Shown: piece by piece, positions 1-11,031 of the stretch | Layout of the letters: each line of letters opens with the position of its first letter | How positions within the stretch are numbered: position 1 is the stretch's first letter | Assembly (NCBI GenBank): GCA_023362775.1 | Contig: JALMGJ010000002.1 | Coordinates: 54,654,914-54,718,913 of the forward strand | From: Charina bottae | Lineage: Eukaryota > Chordata > Lepidosauria > Squamata > Charinaidae | Direction: 5' to 3' | Length of the DNA: 64,000 nucleotides | Position numbers and translations under genes: made by a program | The notes under the pieces: model-generated | What the model saw: the letters and a program-made list of their open reading frames with translations, nothing else | Database searches by the model: none | Told to the model about the DNA's origin: nothing

Positions 1-439
1 AGTAAAGTGACCTGCAAGGAACCAGCCCAAAGTCACCCAGTGCATTCTCCAGTTAAGTGGGAGAATCTCTTTGATCCACTTGGTTTCCTTGGTCCAAGTC
101 CAGTGCCTCAATCTTTAGACTACACTATTCCTCTTGAACAGAATATTAACCAGGGATCTGTGGCCATCCAAATGTGGCTGAACTATGAACCCAGCATTTA
201 CTTATTTGTTTGTTTATTGCATTTATAGCCCATCTTTTCTCTGGCAGCTCAAGGCAGCTGGAAGAGTGGGAACTTGAGTCTGGGCAAATTGCAATGTGAG
301 AGGAGGAGCTTAAAGAAATCAGTTGGACCCACCCCCTTCCTGCTGCAGTACCCTGATTGGCAGTTATTTTTCATTCTGGTTGATAATTGAGGGAAAGGGG
401 AATGTGGCAAAGCCAGAGGAGAAAAGCAATTATCTAGGC

Positions 440-836
440 CATAGCTTTCCAAACTGCGTGTCGGGACACGTTAGTGTGTCGGCTGCAGTGTCTGGGTGTG
501 TCGCGGCTGCTGCCGCCTCCGAACCCTGCTGTGATTCTGTGCAGGTCCTAGTGCCTGCCTTGTGCCTTGCGGCCTCCAAACCTGCCCTGCCAGGATTCCA
601 CGCAGGTCCTAGTGCCTTGCTGCCTCCAAACCTGCTGTGATTCCGCGCAGGTCCTAGTGCCTGCCTTGTGCCTTGCGGCCTCCAAACCTGCCCTGCCAGG
701 ATTCCACGCAGGTCCTAGTGCCTGCCTTGTGCCCTGCTGTAAGAGTGTGTCACAAAATGATGCCCTGCTGTGTGTGTCGCGAAATGATGCATGTCTAAAA
801 AGTGTGTCACCAACATGAAAAGTTTGGAAAGCTCTG
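440..836. mobile_element. hAT (Buster-like) nonautonomous element, copy A
   Basis: Starts catagctttccaaact and ends agtttggaaagctctg, imperfect terminal inverted repeats of consensus CAGRGCTTTCCAAACT. Flanked by a perfect 8-bp target duplication, atctaggc (432-439 and 837-844). The core holds three partial units of a roughly 55-bp GC-rich repeat with subterminal gtgtcg motifs. No transposase. Confidence 0.9.
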
Positions 837-1329
837 ATCTAGGCAGTAATGTGTAGCACATTTCCCAGTTAGACAATCTCATTCAGCAGTGACATGGAAG
901 GAGAAGGACTGGCAATGATTGTATGCTGGCATTGTTTCATGCAGACTCAAGGATGAGAGAATAGCACTTTAGAGGGCAAGTTGCCCAGAAACTAAGGGTC
1001 ATTGGGAGCAACTGGCTCAGGACCATGAGTGGCTTTGGGAGAGGGCGGGAGGAAATGACCCATGCTATGACATTTTGATGCAAATGATGTGACTTGCCTC
1101 ACATCATGACACTATTGCATCGTTTGTGCAATGAAATCATGATCCCAATGACATCATTTTGGCATTGTTGTGTGCTTGTGGTCAGGAATCCTGGTTTGTT
1201 TTTTGAAGAGCAGCTGCGTCCTGCCCTCTGCTGCACTGCCTTGATCTGTGGGGATGCTGAGGGCTGGGTAGGTGGATTTTGGCAGGCAGGCAGGTTCGGA
1301 TTCCCAGGACTCAGCCTCCCGTGGGTATC

Positions 1330-1585
1330 AACGGGGTAATGCGTCCTCCCACCGAAATCAGCAGTGAAAGAAGCAACGCTTGCCGCTGCCCGAACCTGGT
1401 CCCCTTTTGCGCAGGCTCAGCCTGTCGCTCCCTCCATCCCCGGAGAAGCATCCCCACCGGAAGTGCAGCTGTAGCCAATAATACAAGGTGGCTACGCTCA
1501 AGGCTGGACTGTGGCTCCCCGTGCGCGAGCTGTCGGGGCGTGCTCGTGTTTCCCTAGGTGCCATTTGGGAAGACCGCGGCGAGGA

Positions 1586-1620
<35 letters not shown>

Positions 1621-2300
1621 GGAGCCCAGCGTTTCTGCGAAATCGTTCTGTGGGTGACGGCAAAGAGCAAGCAGAGGTACCAACAATAGGAAGGCGCAAT
1701 GCTGGAGGAGCGGCGGCGGCAGCAGCAGCCACCGCGCGCCCCTGTCCGGGGAAGGGAGATGCGCGGGAACCGCTCCTCTTCCTGCAGCCTTCCGGGCCCC
1801 TTCCCGTCTCTCCGGGGGGCGCTTTAAAGTTTCAGGGTGGCCGCACCCCGAGTGAAGCAGGAGGCCCGCGATCAAGCTCGTCTGCTGAGGGGAAGGGAAA
1901 GCCCGCGGCGCGGAGGGTGCCGGAGAAGGCGGCTCCGCTGAACTGAGCCTACCATGCCGGAATGGGGGCGCCTGGATTGCGCACCGCGTGAGCTCGCCGC
2001 TGCTGTGCAGGAGGACGGCGCGTCAGTTCGGGAGCGAGGCCGAGGAGGGGAAAGAGAGGCGGGGAGGGAGCCGGGGGCCTCTTGCTCCCCAGCGCGGGGA
2101 GTTCTGCTGGGGGACATGGGTGCCAGCAAAGGGGGCTCCAGAGTGGAGGCCACGCCAGCCTGTCTTCTGGGCGGGAGAACCCTGTGGAGGAGCCCGGCAG
2201 GGCGAGGTGGCGGTGGCGGCCGTTGAAGAAGCAGCCTCGTCTCGCCCCATATCTGTGCCTGAGCGTTGGGAGGGAAGGGGACTGTCGCCGGCCCTGCTAG
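1330..2300 (+). promoter_or_regulatory. GPR27: CpG island and 5' region of GPR27
   Basis: GC- and CpG-rich stretch running into the GPR27 start codon, in strong contrast to the AT-rich flanks. It holds a CGG repeat, many GC boxes and no clear TATA box, which fits a dispersed CpG-island promoter. In mammals the first exon of EIF4E3 starts divergently from about here; no EIF4E3-like coding exon was recognisable on the minus strand, so a divergent promoter is only possible. The exact transcription start cannot be read. Confidence 0.75.
1586..1621. repeat. (CGG)n trinucleotide repeat, about 12 units
   Basis: Uninterrupted GGC/CGG run about 680 bases before the GPR27 start codon, inside the CpG island and probably within its promoter or 5' UTR. 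A second short impure run lies at about 1709-1730. CGG tracts in such positions are often length-polymorphic. Confidence 0.85.
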
Positions 2301-3452
2301 ATGGCGAACTCCAGCGAGCTGGGAAGCAGCAGCAGCAGCCCCCACCTGCCCAGCCCTGGCAGCCTCCTGGGCACCTCTGGCCTGAAGCTGGCCACCCTGG
2401 GCCTGATCCTCTGCCTCAGCCTGGCTGGCAACCTGCTCTTTGCTTGGCTCATCCTCAAGGACCGCCACCTGCACCGGGCCCCGTACTACTTCCTCCTGGA
2501 CCTGTGCCTGGCAGACGGCCTGCGCTCCCTGGCCTGCTTCCCCTTTGTCATGCTCTCGGTGCACAGTGGGGCAGGCTTCTGGCCCCACGAGCTCCTCACC
2601 TGCAAAGTGCTGGCTTTCCTGTCTGTGCTGTTCTGCTTTCACGCCGCCTTTCTGCTCTTCTGCGTGGGGGTGACGCGCTACATGGCCATTGCCCATCACC
2701 GCTTCTATGCCAAGCGCATGACTGGCTGGACTTGTTTGGCGGTGGTGTTCATGGTGTGGACGCTCTCCGTGGCCATGGCCTTCCCCCCCATCTTTGACGT
2801 CGGCACTTACAAGTTCATCCGTGAGGAAGAGCAGTGCATCTTTGAACACCGCTACGTCAAGGCCAACGACACCCTGGGTTTCATGCTCATGCTTGCCACG
2901 GTCATGGCAGCCACCCACCTGGTTTACGGCAAGCTCCTCTTCTTCATTCACAGTCACCGCAAAATGAAGCCGGCCCAGTTGGTGCCGGCCATTAGCCAGA
3001 ACTGGACTTTCCATGGGCCTGGGGCTACCGGCCAGGCAGCTGCTAACTGGACGGCTGGCTTCGGCCGGGGTCCTACCCCTCCTACCTTGGTGGGCATCCG
3101 ACAAAATACCACTCATAGCCAGATCAAGAGACTGCTGGTCTTAGAGGAGTTCAAAATGGAGAAGAGGATTTGTAAGATGTTCTACATGATCACCCTCCTG
3201 TTCCTGCTGCTCTGGTCTCCCTACATTGTGACCTGTTATTTGCGTGTCTTCATCAAGGCCAGCACAATCCCCCAGATCTACTTGACCACCTCTGTCTGGA
3301 TGACCTTTGCCCAGGCAGGAGTGAACCCCATCCTTTGCTTCATTTTCAACAAAGAGCTTAGAGTCTGTTTCAGATCTCACTTCTTTTGCTGCCAAAGCAT
3401 ACAGAATACTCAAGGCACAATGCTCTGTGATCTGAAGAATTTGGGGATATAA
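2301..3452 (+). CDS. GPR27: GPR27 (SREB1), orphan class A G-protein-coupled receptor
   Basis: Intact 383-residue single-exon gene. The start is certain because an in-frame TAG directly precedes the ATG. Seven hydrophobic segments lie at about 28-52, 61-85, 98-128, 142-163, 190-216, 292-315 and 322-348. Visible hallmarks of the SREB family are TRY (125-127) in place of DRY, C101 and C179 for the extracellular disulfide, the third-loop signature SQNWTFHGPGATGQAAANW (232-250), and NPILCF (342-347) in place of NPxxY. The tail (CCQS..TQ..CDLK..G) matches GPR27 rather than GPR85 or GPR173, which end in a Cys-Val-[Ile/Met] type tail. An N-glycosylation sequon (N3) sits in the short N-terminus. SREB receptors are plasma-membrane orphan receptors; GPR27 has been linked to neuronal and beta-cell signalling. 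Lack of introns, CpG-island promoter and PROK2 as the next gene all agree with the mammalian locus. Several stretches (for example residues 160-190) look GPR173-like, as expected if the mammalian GPR27 diverged faster. Confidence 0.96.
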   Translation: MANSSELGSSSSSPHLPSPGSLLGTSGLKLATLGLILCLSLAGNLLFAWLILKDRHLHRAPYYFLLDLCLADGLRSLACFPFVMLSVHSGAGFWPHELLTCKVLAFLSVLFCFHAAFLLFCVGVTRYMAIAHHRFYAKRMTGWTCLAVVFMVWTLSVAMAFPPIFDVGTYKFIREEEQCIFEHRYVKANDTLGFMLMLATVMAATHLVYGKLLFFIHSHRKMKPAQLVPAISQNWTFHGPGATGQAAANWTAGFGRGPTPPTLVGIRQNTTHSQIKRLLVLEEFKMEKRICKMFYMITLLFLLLWSPYIVTCYLRVFIKASTIPQIYLTTSVWMTFAQAGVNPILCFIFNKELRVCFRSHFFCCQSIQNTQGTMLCDLKNLGI

Positions 3453-3591
3453 CTCACTTTTCCTTAAAAAAGAAAAAAAAAGTTAAAAATGTCTATGCTT
3501 TTTTTGGCATGTGCACTTGCATAATGATTATTTAAGCAAACCCCTTGACCTCAACAAACAAGTAGGTTAAAATAGGGTATTTATATCCAGA

Positions 3592-3638
<47 letters not shown>

Positions 3639-4325
3639 CTTCTATGTGTGTCTCGAGGGTGGGAAAGCAGAGAACAAGACAGGTTCCATTTTTTCCCTCT
3701 GCTCTGCATTTCTACAGATTATTCTGACATGGATTAAAGGCCATAATTTTTGTTAATTTTTCTTCCCAATCTTGCCGGTTTTGATAAAGGTTTAGCAATT
3801 TTATTCCTTATGTAAGATTTGATAAAAGGCATGACAACATTTTGTACTAGAGTTATTTTTGATGACCTCAGAATATTGTATTAGAGTATTTGTCTTTCAA
3901 GAGCAATGGAGATGAAGAATCTGAACTGTGTCTAGAAGTCACATCTTTGTAAGGAGTGTTGGGGCTAATTTTGTTTCAGTACTTAAAGATAACTTTCTAG
4001 CTTTGCCTGAAAATATGGATACAGTCTTATCCTAATTGTACTAGAATCATTAGGTCATTTCCTACTAACCTAATGAGTATTGTGTTCACTTACTCTGATG
4101 TAGAACTAATTTAAACTTTCTTGTACTGTTTCTTTAATAGTATTTCAGAAACTTATGAAAAATGGTAATTTTAAAAGAAAAAATAACCAACTTTTAAAAC
4201 TGTCAGTATCAGGTTTTTAAATTACACTGACTTTCATACTTTACTGGCTTTATAAGATCCTATCTACAAACTGGATAACGCTTGTATATTTGAACTGTTT
4301 TAATAAAACACTGTCCAGTTTTTGT
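3453..4325 (+). other. GPR27: GPR27 3' UTR with poly(A) signal
   Basis: AT-rich noncoding sequence after the stop codon, with a (GT)n run at about 3596-3632. A canonical AATAAA at 4302-4307 followed by a GT-rich stretch (tttttgtacatacatg) is a good candidate for the transcript end near 4320-4330. Confidence 0.7.
3596..3632. repeat. (GT)n microsatellite
   Basis: Perfect alternating GT run in the GPR27 3' UTR, ending in a short gggtgggt stretch. Confidence 0.9.
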
Positions 4326-4484
4326 ACATACATGACTTTTAAATGCTTGGGTTATGCCTTCTCTTGTCTTTATATAAGCATGATTTGCCTATAGACCAGG
4401 GCTTTCCAAACTTTTCATGTTGGTGACACGCCTTTTAGCCATGCATAATTTCATGACACAGTAATGAGGAGTCCCCGCCTCCTG

Positions 4485-4640
4485 ACCCACGTGATTGGCT
4501 GCCGGCTCCAAACCCCGCCCCCAGCCCACGTGATTGGCTCCTGGATCCAAACCCCGTCCCCGGCCCACGTGATTGGCTCCTGGATCCAAACCCCGTCCAC
4601 CGGCCCACGTGATTGGCTGCCAGATCCAAACCCCGCCCCC
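4485..4640. repeat. Tandem array, four CACGTGATTGG + GC-box units
   Basis: Perfect CACGTG hexamers at 4488, 4527, 4566 and 4606, each followed directly by ATTGG (inverted CCAAT) and, after about 15 bases, by aaccccg(c/t)cc. Unit length 39-40 bp. The same module appears in the hAT element at 24084-25446. Confidence 0.9.
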
Positions 4641-4751
4641 CGGCCCCCCAGTCTTGTACCGTATGTATTGTATTGTATGTAATTGTAGATAAAATACAAA
4701 AATGCCCTCCAGGTGTGCTTGATGGGGAGGTCATGGACCCAAGACCATGAG

Positions 4752-4834
4752 CAGTGTTTTTCAGTCTTGGCCACTTTCAGGTATGAGGACTTCAACTCCC
4801 AGAATTCCCTACCCAGGAAGGTTGAGAAACACTG
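4752..4834. mobile_element. Small hAT-like MITE remnant
   Basis: Begins cagtgtttttcag, ends gagaaacactg, with the interior ttcaactcccagaattcc that is common in reptile genomes. No matching target duplication was seen, so boundaries are from the inverted ends only. A related partial copy lies at about 27370-27440. Confidence 0.6.
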
Positions 4835-5281
4835 TTAGATATTGCACAGAGGGGCATGTTTGTGTGAAAGTGCACAGGGCGTGAGATGCGTATGATTCCG
4901 TACCAGGTTCACGAGATCATGAGGAGGGCTGTGCTGAGAGGGGGGACTAGGCCAGCCAAGCTGGACCTCCCTGCTCCCAGTGTAACCACATCATTTTTGT
5001 GTGCTTTAAAACAAGAAAAACTACTGTATATTCCTCACTTGAAATAAGGGCAGAGCCAGAGACAAAAGTGTTCTCTTTGATGCTACCTGACAGTAGTTAT
5101 TCTAAACATCCTGGATTTCCCCACCTATTTATTTATTGGGCTTATTTGTTGCTCCAGTGGCTGATTATGGAGCAATATACCCAACCTCTGATAATTAGAA
5201 TTAAAAAATAGCATTATATAACAAAATAAGTCATTATATAAACACTGGGAACATCAATTACATTGGACAAACGCTCCAAAG

Positions 5282-5433
5282 CAGGGTTTCTCAGCTAGGG
5301 TTCTGTGGCACCCTTGGGTTCCACGAGAGGCCGCTAGGGGTTCCCTGGGAGATAACGATGTTTTTTAAAAAATATTTCAAATTTGGGCAACATTTCATGG
5401 TTCATTCCAGGGTCAAAAAGTTGAGAAAGGCTG
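5282..5433. mobile_element. Short hAT MITE nested in copy B
   Basis: Starts cagggtttctcagc and ends gttgagaaaggctg; flanked by perfect 8-bp duplication ctccaaag (5274-5281, 5434-5441). 152 bp, noncoding. Its insertion postdates this part of copy B. Confidence 0.85.
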
Positions 5434-6308
5434 CTCCAAAGGGAGAACAGTGTCAACGTAGCCGAACCTCCAAGGCTTCCAGGAACAGCCAAGTCCTCAT
5501 GGAATCGGAGTTGGAACGGACTGAAGAGGTTGTCCGGTCCAACCCCCTGCATGCTGCAGGATTCACTCCTTAATCCCCAACAGTTCCAGTCTCGGTGTGA
5601 ACAATTGGGCAGGAGCGGCTGCAGCACTGAAGACGGGAGGCAGCCACTGAACAGGCTCGAGTCCGTTATCTGCGTGAACATTCCCGCAGAAGGGAGCTGC
5701 GGCGCCCAGAGGCAGGAATTTCCTCCTCTCCCAGCGCCCCCCCCGGAGAAGCTGTGCAAGCCTTTCGCGCCCGACCCCGCTTCCTGCCGGCTCACTCTGG
5801 GGGTCTGCCCGCGGTGTCCCTCCGCGGCAGCCAGCAAAGGTTTCCCAAAACGCCACCTTTCCGCTTCAGACGACCCGCGCCCGCAGCTGGCCCGCCACCG
5901 CCTCCTGAGAGCTGCGCCAGCCCCGCCGGGCGGAGACAGGCCAGGAGCCCTCCGCTCGCGGCCTCCCTGCACCCCACCCCCCAGCACGGCGGCCTACTCG
6001 CCTCCCTGAACCCTCCCCCCAGGTGCGGCCCTGCCGGGCTGGTACCTTACCTGGCTTCTGCAGCGAGAGCTGGGCACGGAGCAGGGACCGGCAGCACAGC
6101 AAGGGATGGGCGGGGCTCCACGTGGTGCATGGCCTCCTCTTCCGGGTTCCCCTGCGACACACCTGGGCCCTGACCGTGACACAGAAATGTGTCGCGACAC
6201 AGTTTGGAAAGCTCTGCTATAGACCATTCAAACAACAGGGTTTTTTTTCTTTTAAAAAACAACTACTTAACTTTAGGTTATGGTCTGAACCCATAGGATG
6301 ATCACTTA

Positions 6309-6430
6309 ATTTGGAAAGTTATGCAGGATTCTACCTGGTTGGGACTTGGATGGGAGACCTCAAGGAAATCTCAGGGTGTGGACTACAATCTGAAGTAAAA
6401 GATCCAGGAAGAAGGCAATGGTAAATTTCC
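6309..6430 (+). mobile_element. 5S-rRNA-derived SINE, 5'-truncated
   Basis: The segment cctggttgggacttggatgggagacc and flanks follow the 3' half of 5S rRNA, including the internal control region C box. It is diverged and continues into gaagaaggcaatggtaaa, typical of the SINE body, so it is a SINE and not a 5S gene. 5S-Sauria SINEs are known from squamates. Confidence 0.75.
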
Positions 6431-6555
6431 ATATAGTTGGCCAGGAAGCTAGTGAACTAGGAATTTAGCTTGACTCAAAGGAGATTTTAATTTTTACTTC
6501 TATCTATTCCAGTGTGCTCCCATAGGACCGTCAGTGGTTTCACAAAAATACAAAC

Positions 6556-7060
6556 CTTAAAACCTCTATTTATTCAATTTATATAGCCACCCATCTCACA
6601 TATGTGACCAGAATCCATTTACATCCCAAAACAAGGTACACAAACCAGAAAATCCAGTCCAAGAAAAACAGAAGATGGGCATCAAGAAGAGTTAATCTTA
6701 AATGCTTTTGGAAAAGCACCCTTTTCATGCCTCAGTTGCCCACACCTCCCCAAAGTAGAGAACCACACACTGCTTTTCCTGGCAAGATCGAGTCGGTTGA
6801 ACTGATTCTAGTGGGTGAATGTAGCCCTGAAGGTACTTGGTGCCAAACCATAAAGGACTTTATAGGTTACCACCACCACTTTAAATTGCACCTGGAAGCT
6901 AACACGGGTTCTGTAGCACGCATCCAATATGTTGTGACTGGTGAATGCCTGATAATGCATGGGCCACTGCATTTTGGACCAATTGCAGTGACTACTAAAG
7001 GCAGCCCCATGTACAGCACATTGCAGTAGTCTAATTGGTGACAAGGTGACCTAATAAAGA
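6556..7060 (-). mobile_element. L2/CR1-clade LINE fragment
   Basis: Minus-strand translation resembles the C-terminal part of a Jockey-superfamily reverse transcriptase (QVQFKVVVVTYKVLYGLAP) with frame breaks. The left end has the usual tail region (cagccacccatctcacatatatgac-like). Same family as the copies at 10073, 20010 and 25790. Confidence 0.75.
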
Positions 7061-7245
7061 AGTTGTGCTTATTTCTGAATACTTATAAATAGAATTATGT
7101 TTTTATATATTAGAAAAAGAGTATTCTGAGGATGATGATATTTTAGGGGCATAAGTAAAATGACTACCTGACATACATATCTGCCCAATCTAATTTCTGT
7201 TTGAAAATAGCTGTTCATCTGCTAGTGTCAGAAGAGTCTCCAGAC

Positions 7246-7512
7246 CAGGGCTTTCCAAAGTTTTCCTGTGGCGACACACCAACCACCGTTGGTGTGTCGC
7301 CGCGGGAAAACCAGGAAGTGCCGCCGTTGCGGCAGCGTGCAAAAACCCGGAAGCGCTGCTGCCGCTTTCGGTTTTTGCGCGCCGCCGTCGGTGTGTCGCC
7401 GCGGGAAAACCCGGAAGCGCTGATGATCAGTGCTTCCGGGTTGTGTGGCGACACACCAGACTATGTGTGGCGACACACTTTTGTGTCGCGACACACAGTT
7501 TGGAAAGCTCTG
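7246..7512. mobile_element. hAT (Buster-like) nonautonomous element, copy C
   Basis: Ends cagggctttccaaag and agtttggaaagctctg; 8-bp duplication ctccagac/ctctagac with one mismatch (7238-7245, 7513-7520). The core is CpG-rich with repeats of aacccggaagcgctg and subterminal gtgtcgc motifs. Closest to copy E. Confidence 0.88.
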
Positions 7513-7892
7513 CTCTAGACAATTGTGGATTCCAAATTTTAGTAGACAAAGCAGTTCCTGCACATAATTGCTTACCTGCTTATGTGTTTTGCACTGTTAT
7601 AGTTTATTTTTAAATTACCAATGTCCTAGGATTTTTAAAGATGCAGATTATGGAGCACATAGTTTCTAAAACTAAGCTTTATTTATTGCCCTGGTTTACT
7701 TTTAGAAAATTCCTAAGGACTGCCTTTTCTCCAGTCTGTTTTTAACAGCAAAGAGGCCAAAGGTATATAGTTCAAAACTGAATGATCAAAGTAAAGCACT
7801 CCTCCTCTAGATCTTTCAAAAATGGAAATGTTACAATGTTTGGTAACATTGAAGTCATAGTATTTGAAGTCATAGTAAAAATAATGGGGCTT

Positions 7893-7980
7893 TTTAAGAG
7901 ATAAGGAAATGGAAATATATCCGTCTAGGGAGGGGATAGGCGGGGTATAAATACGTAAATAAATAAATAAATAATAAAAA
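7893..7980 (+). mobile_element. LINE 3' tail fragment
   Basis: gaggggataggcggggtataaatacg followed by an (AATA)n run, the 3' end typical of the L2/CR1-clade LINEs in this window. Confidence 0.6.
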
Positions 7981-7997
7981 ATACAATCTGTTTTTGG

Positions 7998-8169
7998 CAG
8001 TGCTTCCCAAACTTTTTCCTTCATTACCCAAAACTGCTTATCAGAAAGTCCTTTTTACCCAATGTAGGTAAAACACTTTGAGTCAATTTAATGGGTTTGT
8101 GTGTCGTTACCCAAAGAAAAACCACTTTTACCCAGTTTTGGGTAATTTACCCAGGTTTGGGAAGCACTG
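7998..8169. mobile_element. hAT MITE, 172 bp
   Basis: Terminal repeats cagtgcttcccaaactt and aggtttgggaagcactg are near-perfect inverted copies. Flanks gtttttgg (7990-7997) and gtttatgg (8170-8177) form a 7-of-8 target duplication. Confidence 0.85.
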
Positions 8170-8750
8170 GTTTATGGTATTTAAACTTAAAGTGAGATCT
8201 TACTTCTCTTAATTTCTGAGTTGTCTTCCTGTTTAAAGAAAGCCTGTTATGGTCGTGATCCTTTAGCTGTTAAACCAAAAACTCTCGACACATGCCATTA
8301 AGGATATGAAGAGTTCTTTATGAACGCTAGTGATCCATTACACCTTAAAGACTCGAATGAAGAGAGCCTGCGCAAACCAACAGTTAAAATTCTTCAGGGT
8401 CCCCCCCCATTGGGGATCCGTGGCTTGACAGCCCCTCCCTTCGTCTCACAATTTCTAGATCTTCCCAGTCTCAAATCAACCAACACGATGATAGCTCTTT
8501 GATCTGTCCTTGGTACTTGACTGCTTGACACAGTACTCGAATCAGCATAATGTGCGTTCCTACGAATACACCAAGACCCCACTACAAGCATTCTCACCTA
8601 CTGTACAAGTCTGGCAAGTTTCCACTACAAAGTGCTTCCAATGACCCTGCGAGTTTCGATAGACTGGCAGGATGTCACCTCCTGTCACCATGGCAGGATA
8701 TACATCCTGACAGCCTCATCCCTTTGATTCAAGTGAATTTTCTACTGAAA
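8170..8750. other. No gene seen
   Basis: Unique-looking intergenic DNA with short meaningless open frames. Confidence 0.6.
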
Positions 8751-8751
8751 T

Positions 8752-9003
8752 TGATGATGATGATGATGAGCCATCAGGTTGTTTCAACTCTTAGCAACCA
8801 CACAGATAGATTTTCTCCAGGGGGATCTGTCCCTAACCTGGTTCCTCAAGTCTTCCTGAGGTGCCCCCATTACCACTGTAACTAAGTCCATCCACCTTGC
8901 TGCTGGTCGTCCTCTTCTTCTCTTTCTTTCCACTTTTCCCATCATTAGAGTCTTCACCAGACAGCTGGGTCTTCGCATAATGTGTCCGAAGCAGGATAAT
9001 TTG
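8752..9003 (-). mobile_element. RTE-clade LINE 3' fragment
   Basis: The minus strand encodes the C-terminus of an RTE/BovB reverse transcriptase (MMGKVERKRRRGRPAARWMD ... SICVVAKS), then a (CATCAT)n tail. It is diverged from the BovB copies at 14970 and 32237 and so is from an older or different RTE lineage. Confidence 0.8.
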
Positions 9004-10072
9004 AGCCTACTGAAATTGGGGGTGGGGGGGAGGGATTTGTGCCAATGTCAGACTACTGCTGCCTTGTCCCAGCTTTCTCTCTTGTGCTGCTCTGGAAAGG
9101 ACCCAGTCCTTTGGGATAGATTTTCAGAAGGAAAAGGAATTTGATGTCGGTTGCCTCCTCCCTACAGAGCACACTCAGGAGAAATCAGAATCTAAGTCAT
9201 TGTCTATTAACAAATGAAATTTGGTGTGTTTGGAGAAGCGCAAATGCTTTTGCTTTGTGACAATGAATTTAAATATATCTAGTGTTTGACTGATGTAAGC
9301 TACTGTGCATTCCAATCCTTTGCATGTTTACAGAAATTTAGGCTGATTATTAGAGCATACTGTTACAATTGTGCTAATTGGGGAAAAATAAACCTTGAAA
9401 AGAGCAACTATCCACATTGTTAAGGCTGGAAAGATGCAGTTGACCACTAGATGGCAACAAAGAGGGTTATCTGGATCATTTTGCTGCCATCTAATGGTTG
9501 TTCAGATTTTTGTAGTTTGGATATGGTAGCCTTAATGGCATAATAAATAAAATATATGGTTTTATAATCTGGATTTAGAAGGACTATCTGGTCTCTCCTT
9601 GCTCTAGAGATTTACAAGTTGAAGGATAATGGAAATATGGCAGTTCTTAATCCTTTATCCCCGATAGGTCACAGCAAACAGCTCCTGCAAATCTGAAGTA
9701 AAATTTAAATGTCCCAGCCATATATGTGAGAACTGATATATTGCACTGTTGATGACATAATTTGCACTGTATGGAAAGGATGCCCAATAACCTATAGTTA
9801 CCAGAAGGAGGGGGGGATGCTATTTTCAAAGAAAATACCCATGCTTTCATCTGTTATTGAGTTATGTAACTCTTCCAATTGCATGAGAAAGGCTTGTGGA
9901 AAAGCAGGTCCTGTATAATTTGGGTAATGTAAATTTACACCATAAATTAAGTCTAAATTCACACATTACACTAATCCAGTTTTATTTTAATCATGTTTGA
10001 ATGAACCAGAATGATCTGGTTTATAGAGAATGCTAAACTATAAACTGGTTTAAAATATCAAAATGGCTGAGT
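9004..10072. other. No gene seen
   Basis: AT-rich intergenic DNA. Two related short segments with ctagatggcaacaaagag and ctgccatctaatgg (9446-9500) form a loose inverted pair. Confidence 0.6.
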
Positions 10073-10690
10073 TCGTTCATTCATTCATTCATTGGCTGAA
10101 TTCATTCATTCATATTCATTCATTCATTCATTCATTCATTCATTCATTCATTCATTCATTGAATTTAGATAGCCGTCCATCTCACATATATGACTCTGGG
10201 CAGCTTAAAAAGTTAAAACACAAACAATACCAAAAAACCAAAAAGTAAAAAGTGAAAATGACCATACAAGCTTAAAAACATTTAAACAGTTTAAAAATCA
10301 TACAATACAATCAACGGGAGAGCACGGTCAATTCAGGAAAAGAACAACCATTTTATAGGCTCCCCACTACCACTACCTGATCCCCAGGCCAGATGGCAAA
10401 GCCATGTTTTTAGGTTTTTCCAGAAGGCCATCAAGGTCGGGGTCAGCCTGACCTCAGGGGGAATGATATTCCATATGGCATGTGCAGCAGCAGAAAAAGC
10501 CCTCCTCCTGGGTCCCACCAGATGACTCTCTCTAATGGACGGAACCTGCAACATGTCCCTTCTGCCAGACCTGATGGGACAGATAGATGTAATTGGGGAG
10601 ATGGAGATGCAGTCCCTCAAATAACCCTCATCACTAAGCTTATGCTTTAGTGCAATGTACAAACTCAACCCACACATGCTTTTGATAATT
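10073..10690 (-). mobile_element. L2/CR1-clade LINE 3' fragment with (ATTC)n tail
   Basis: The minus strand encodes the reverse-transcriptase C-terminal region (SIRESHLVGPRRRAFSAAAH ... LKTWLCHLAW), followed by the 3' tail with ctgggcagc and an expanded (ATTC)n run at 10073-10160 in plus orientation. Confidence 0.75.
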
Positions 10691-11031
10691 CAACAACATG
10701 AGTTCATAAAAAAAAATTTTTCCCCGAGATGATGTAACTTCAGATCCACACATGGCACAAAGCCATAAAGTGTCAGTATTTATTACATTAAGTATTTTCA
10801 TATCTTCTGATCTTGACTTTTACAATTTGTAATCAACCAAAAATAGAAAGCAGGCCAGAAATTCAAATAAACATGAGTTATTTTCTAAAATTTTACTACA
10901 TTATTGGGAGGCAACCTAGACATCAGGATGTTGATAGGGCTAGCATAACCCACAAATTACACAAACCATTTTAGAGGCATTTATTGTAAACTGGAAAACT
11001 AAAATGGTTAAAACTCACTAGGTTAGGTTAT

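Larger units (their letters stand above)
4397..6216. mobile_element. Large hAT (Buster-like) composite element, copy B
   Basis: 1820 bp bounded by cagggctttccaaactt and agtttggaaagctctg, with perfect 8-bp target duplication ctatagac (4389-4396, 6217-6224). The left part has four CACGTGATTGG repeats (4488-4630); the right part is CpG-rich; between them is AT-rich filler and at least one nested hAT MITE (5282-5433). No transposase is visible. It begins about 70 bases after the likely GPR27 transcript end. Confidence 0.85.

Noticed and set aside
1300..2300. First coding exon of EIF4E3 on the minus strand
   Set aside because: Expected from mammalian synteny, but no EIF4E3-like peptide was found in any minus frame. 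Ala-rich frames here come from the CGG repeat.
1872..3116. 414-codon open frame on the minus strand
   Set aside because: It is the antisense shadow of the GC-rich GPR27 coding sequence and has no family features.
6309..6430. 5S rRNA gene
   Set aside because: Truncated, diverged and continuing into SINE body sequence.
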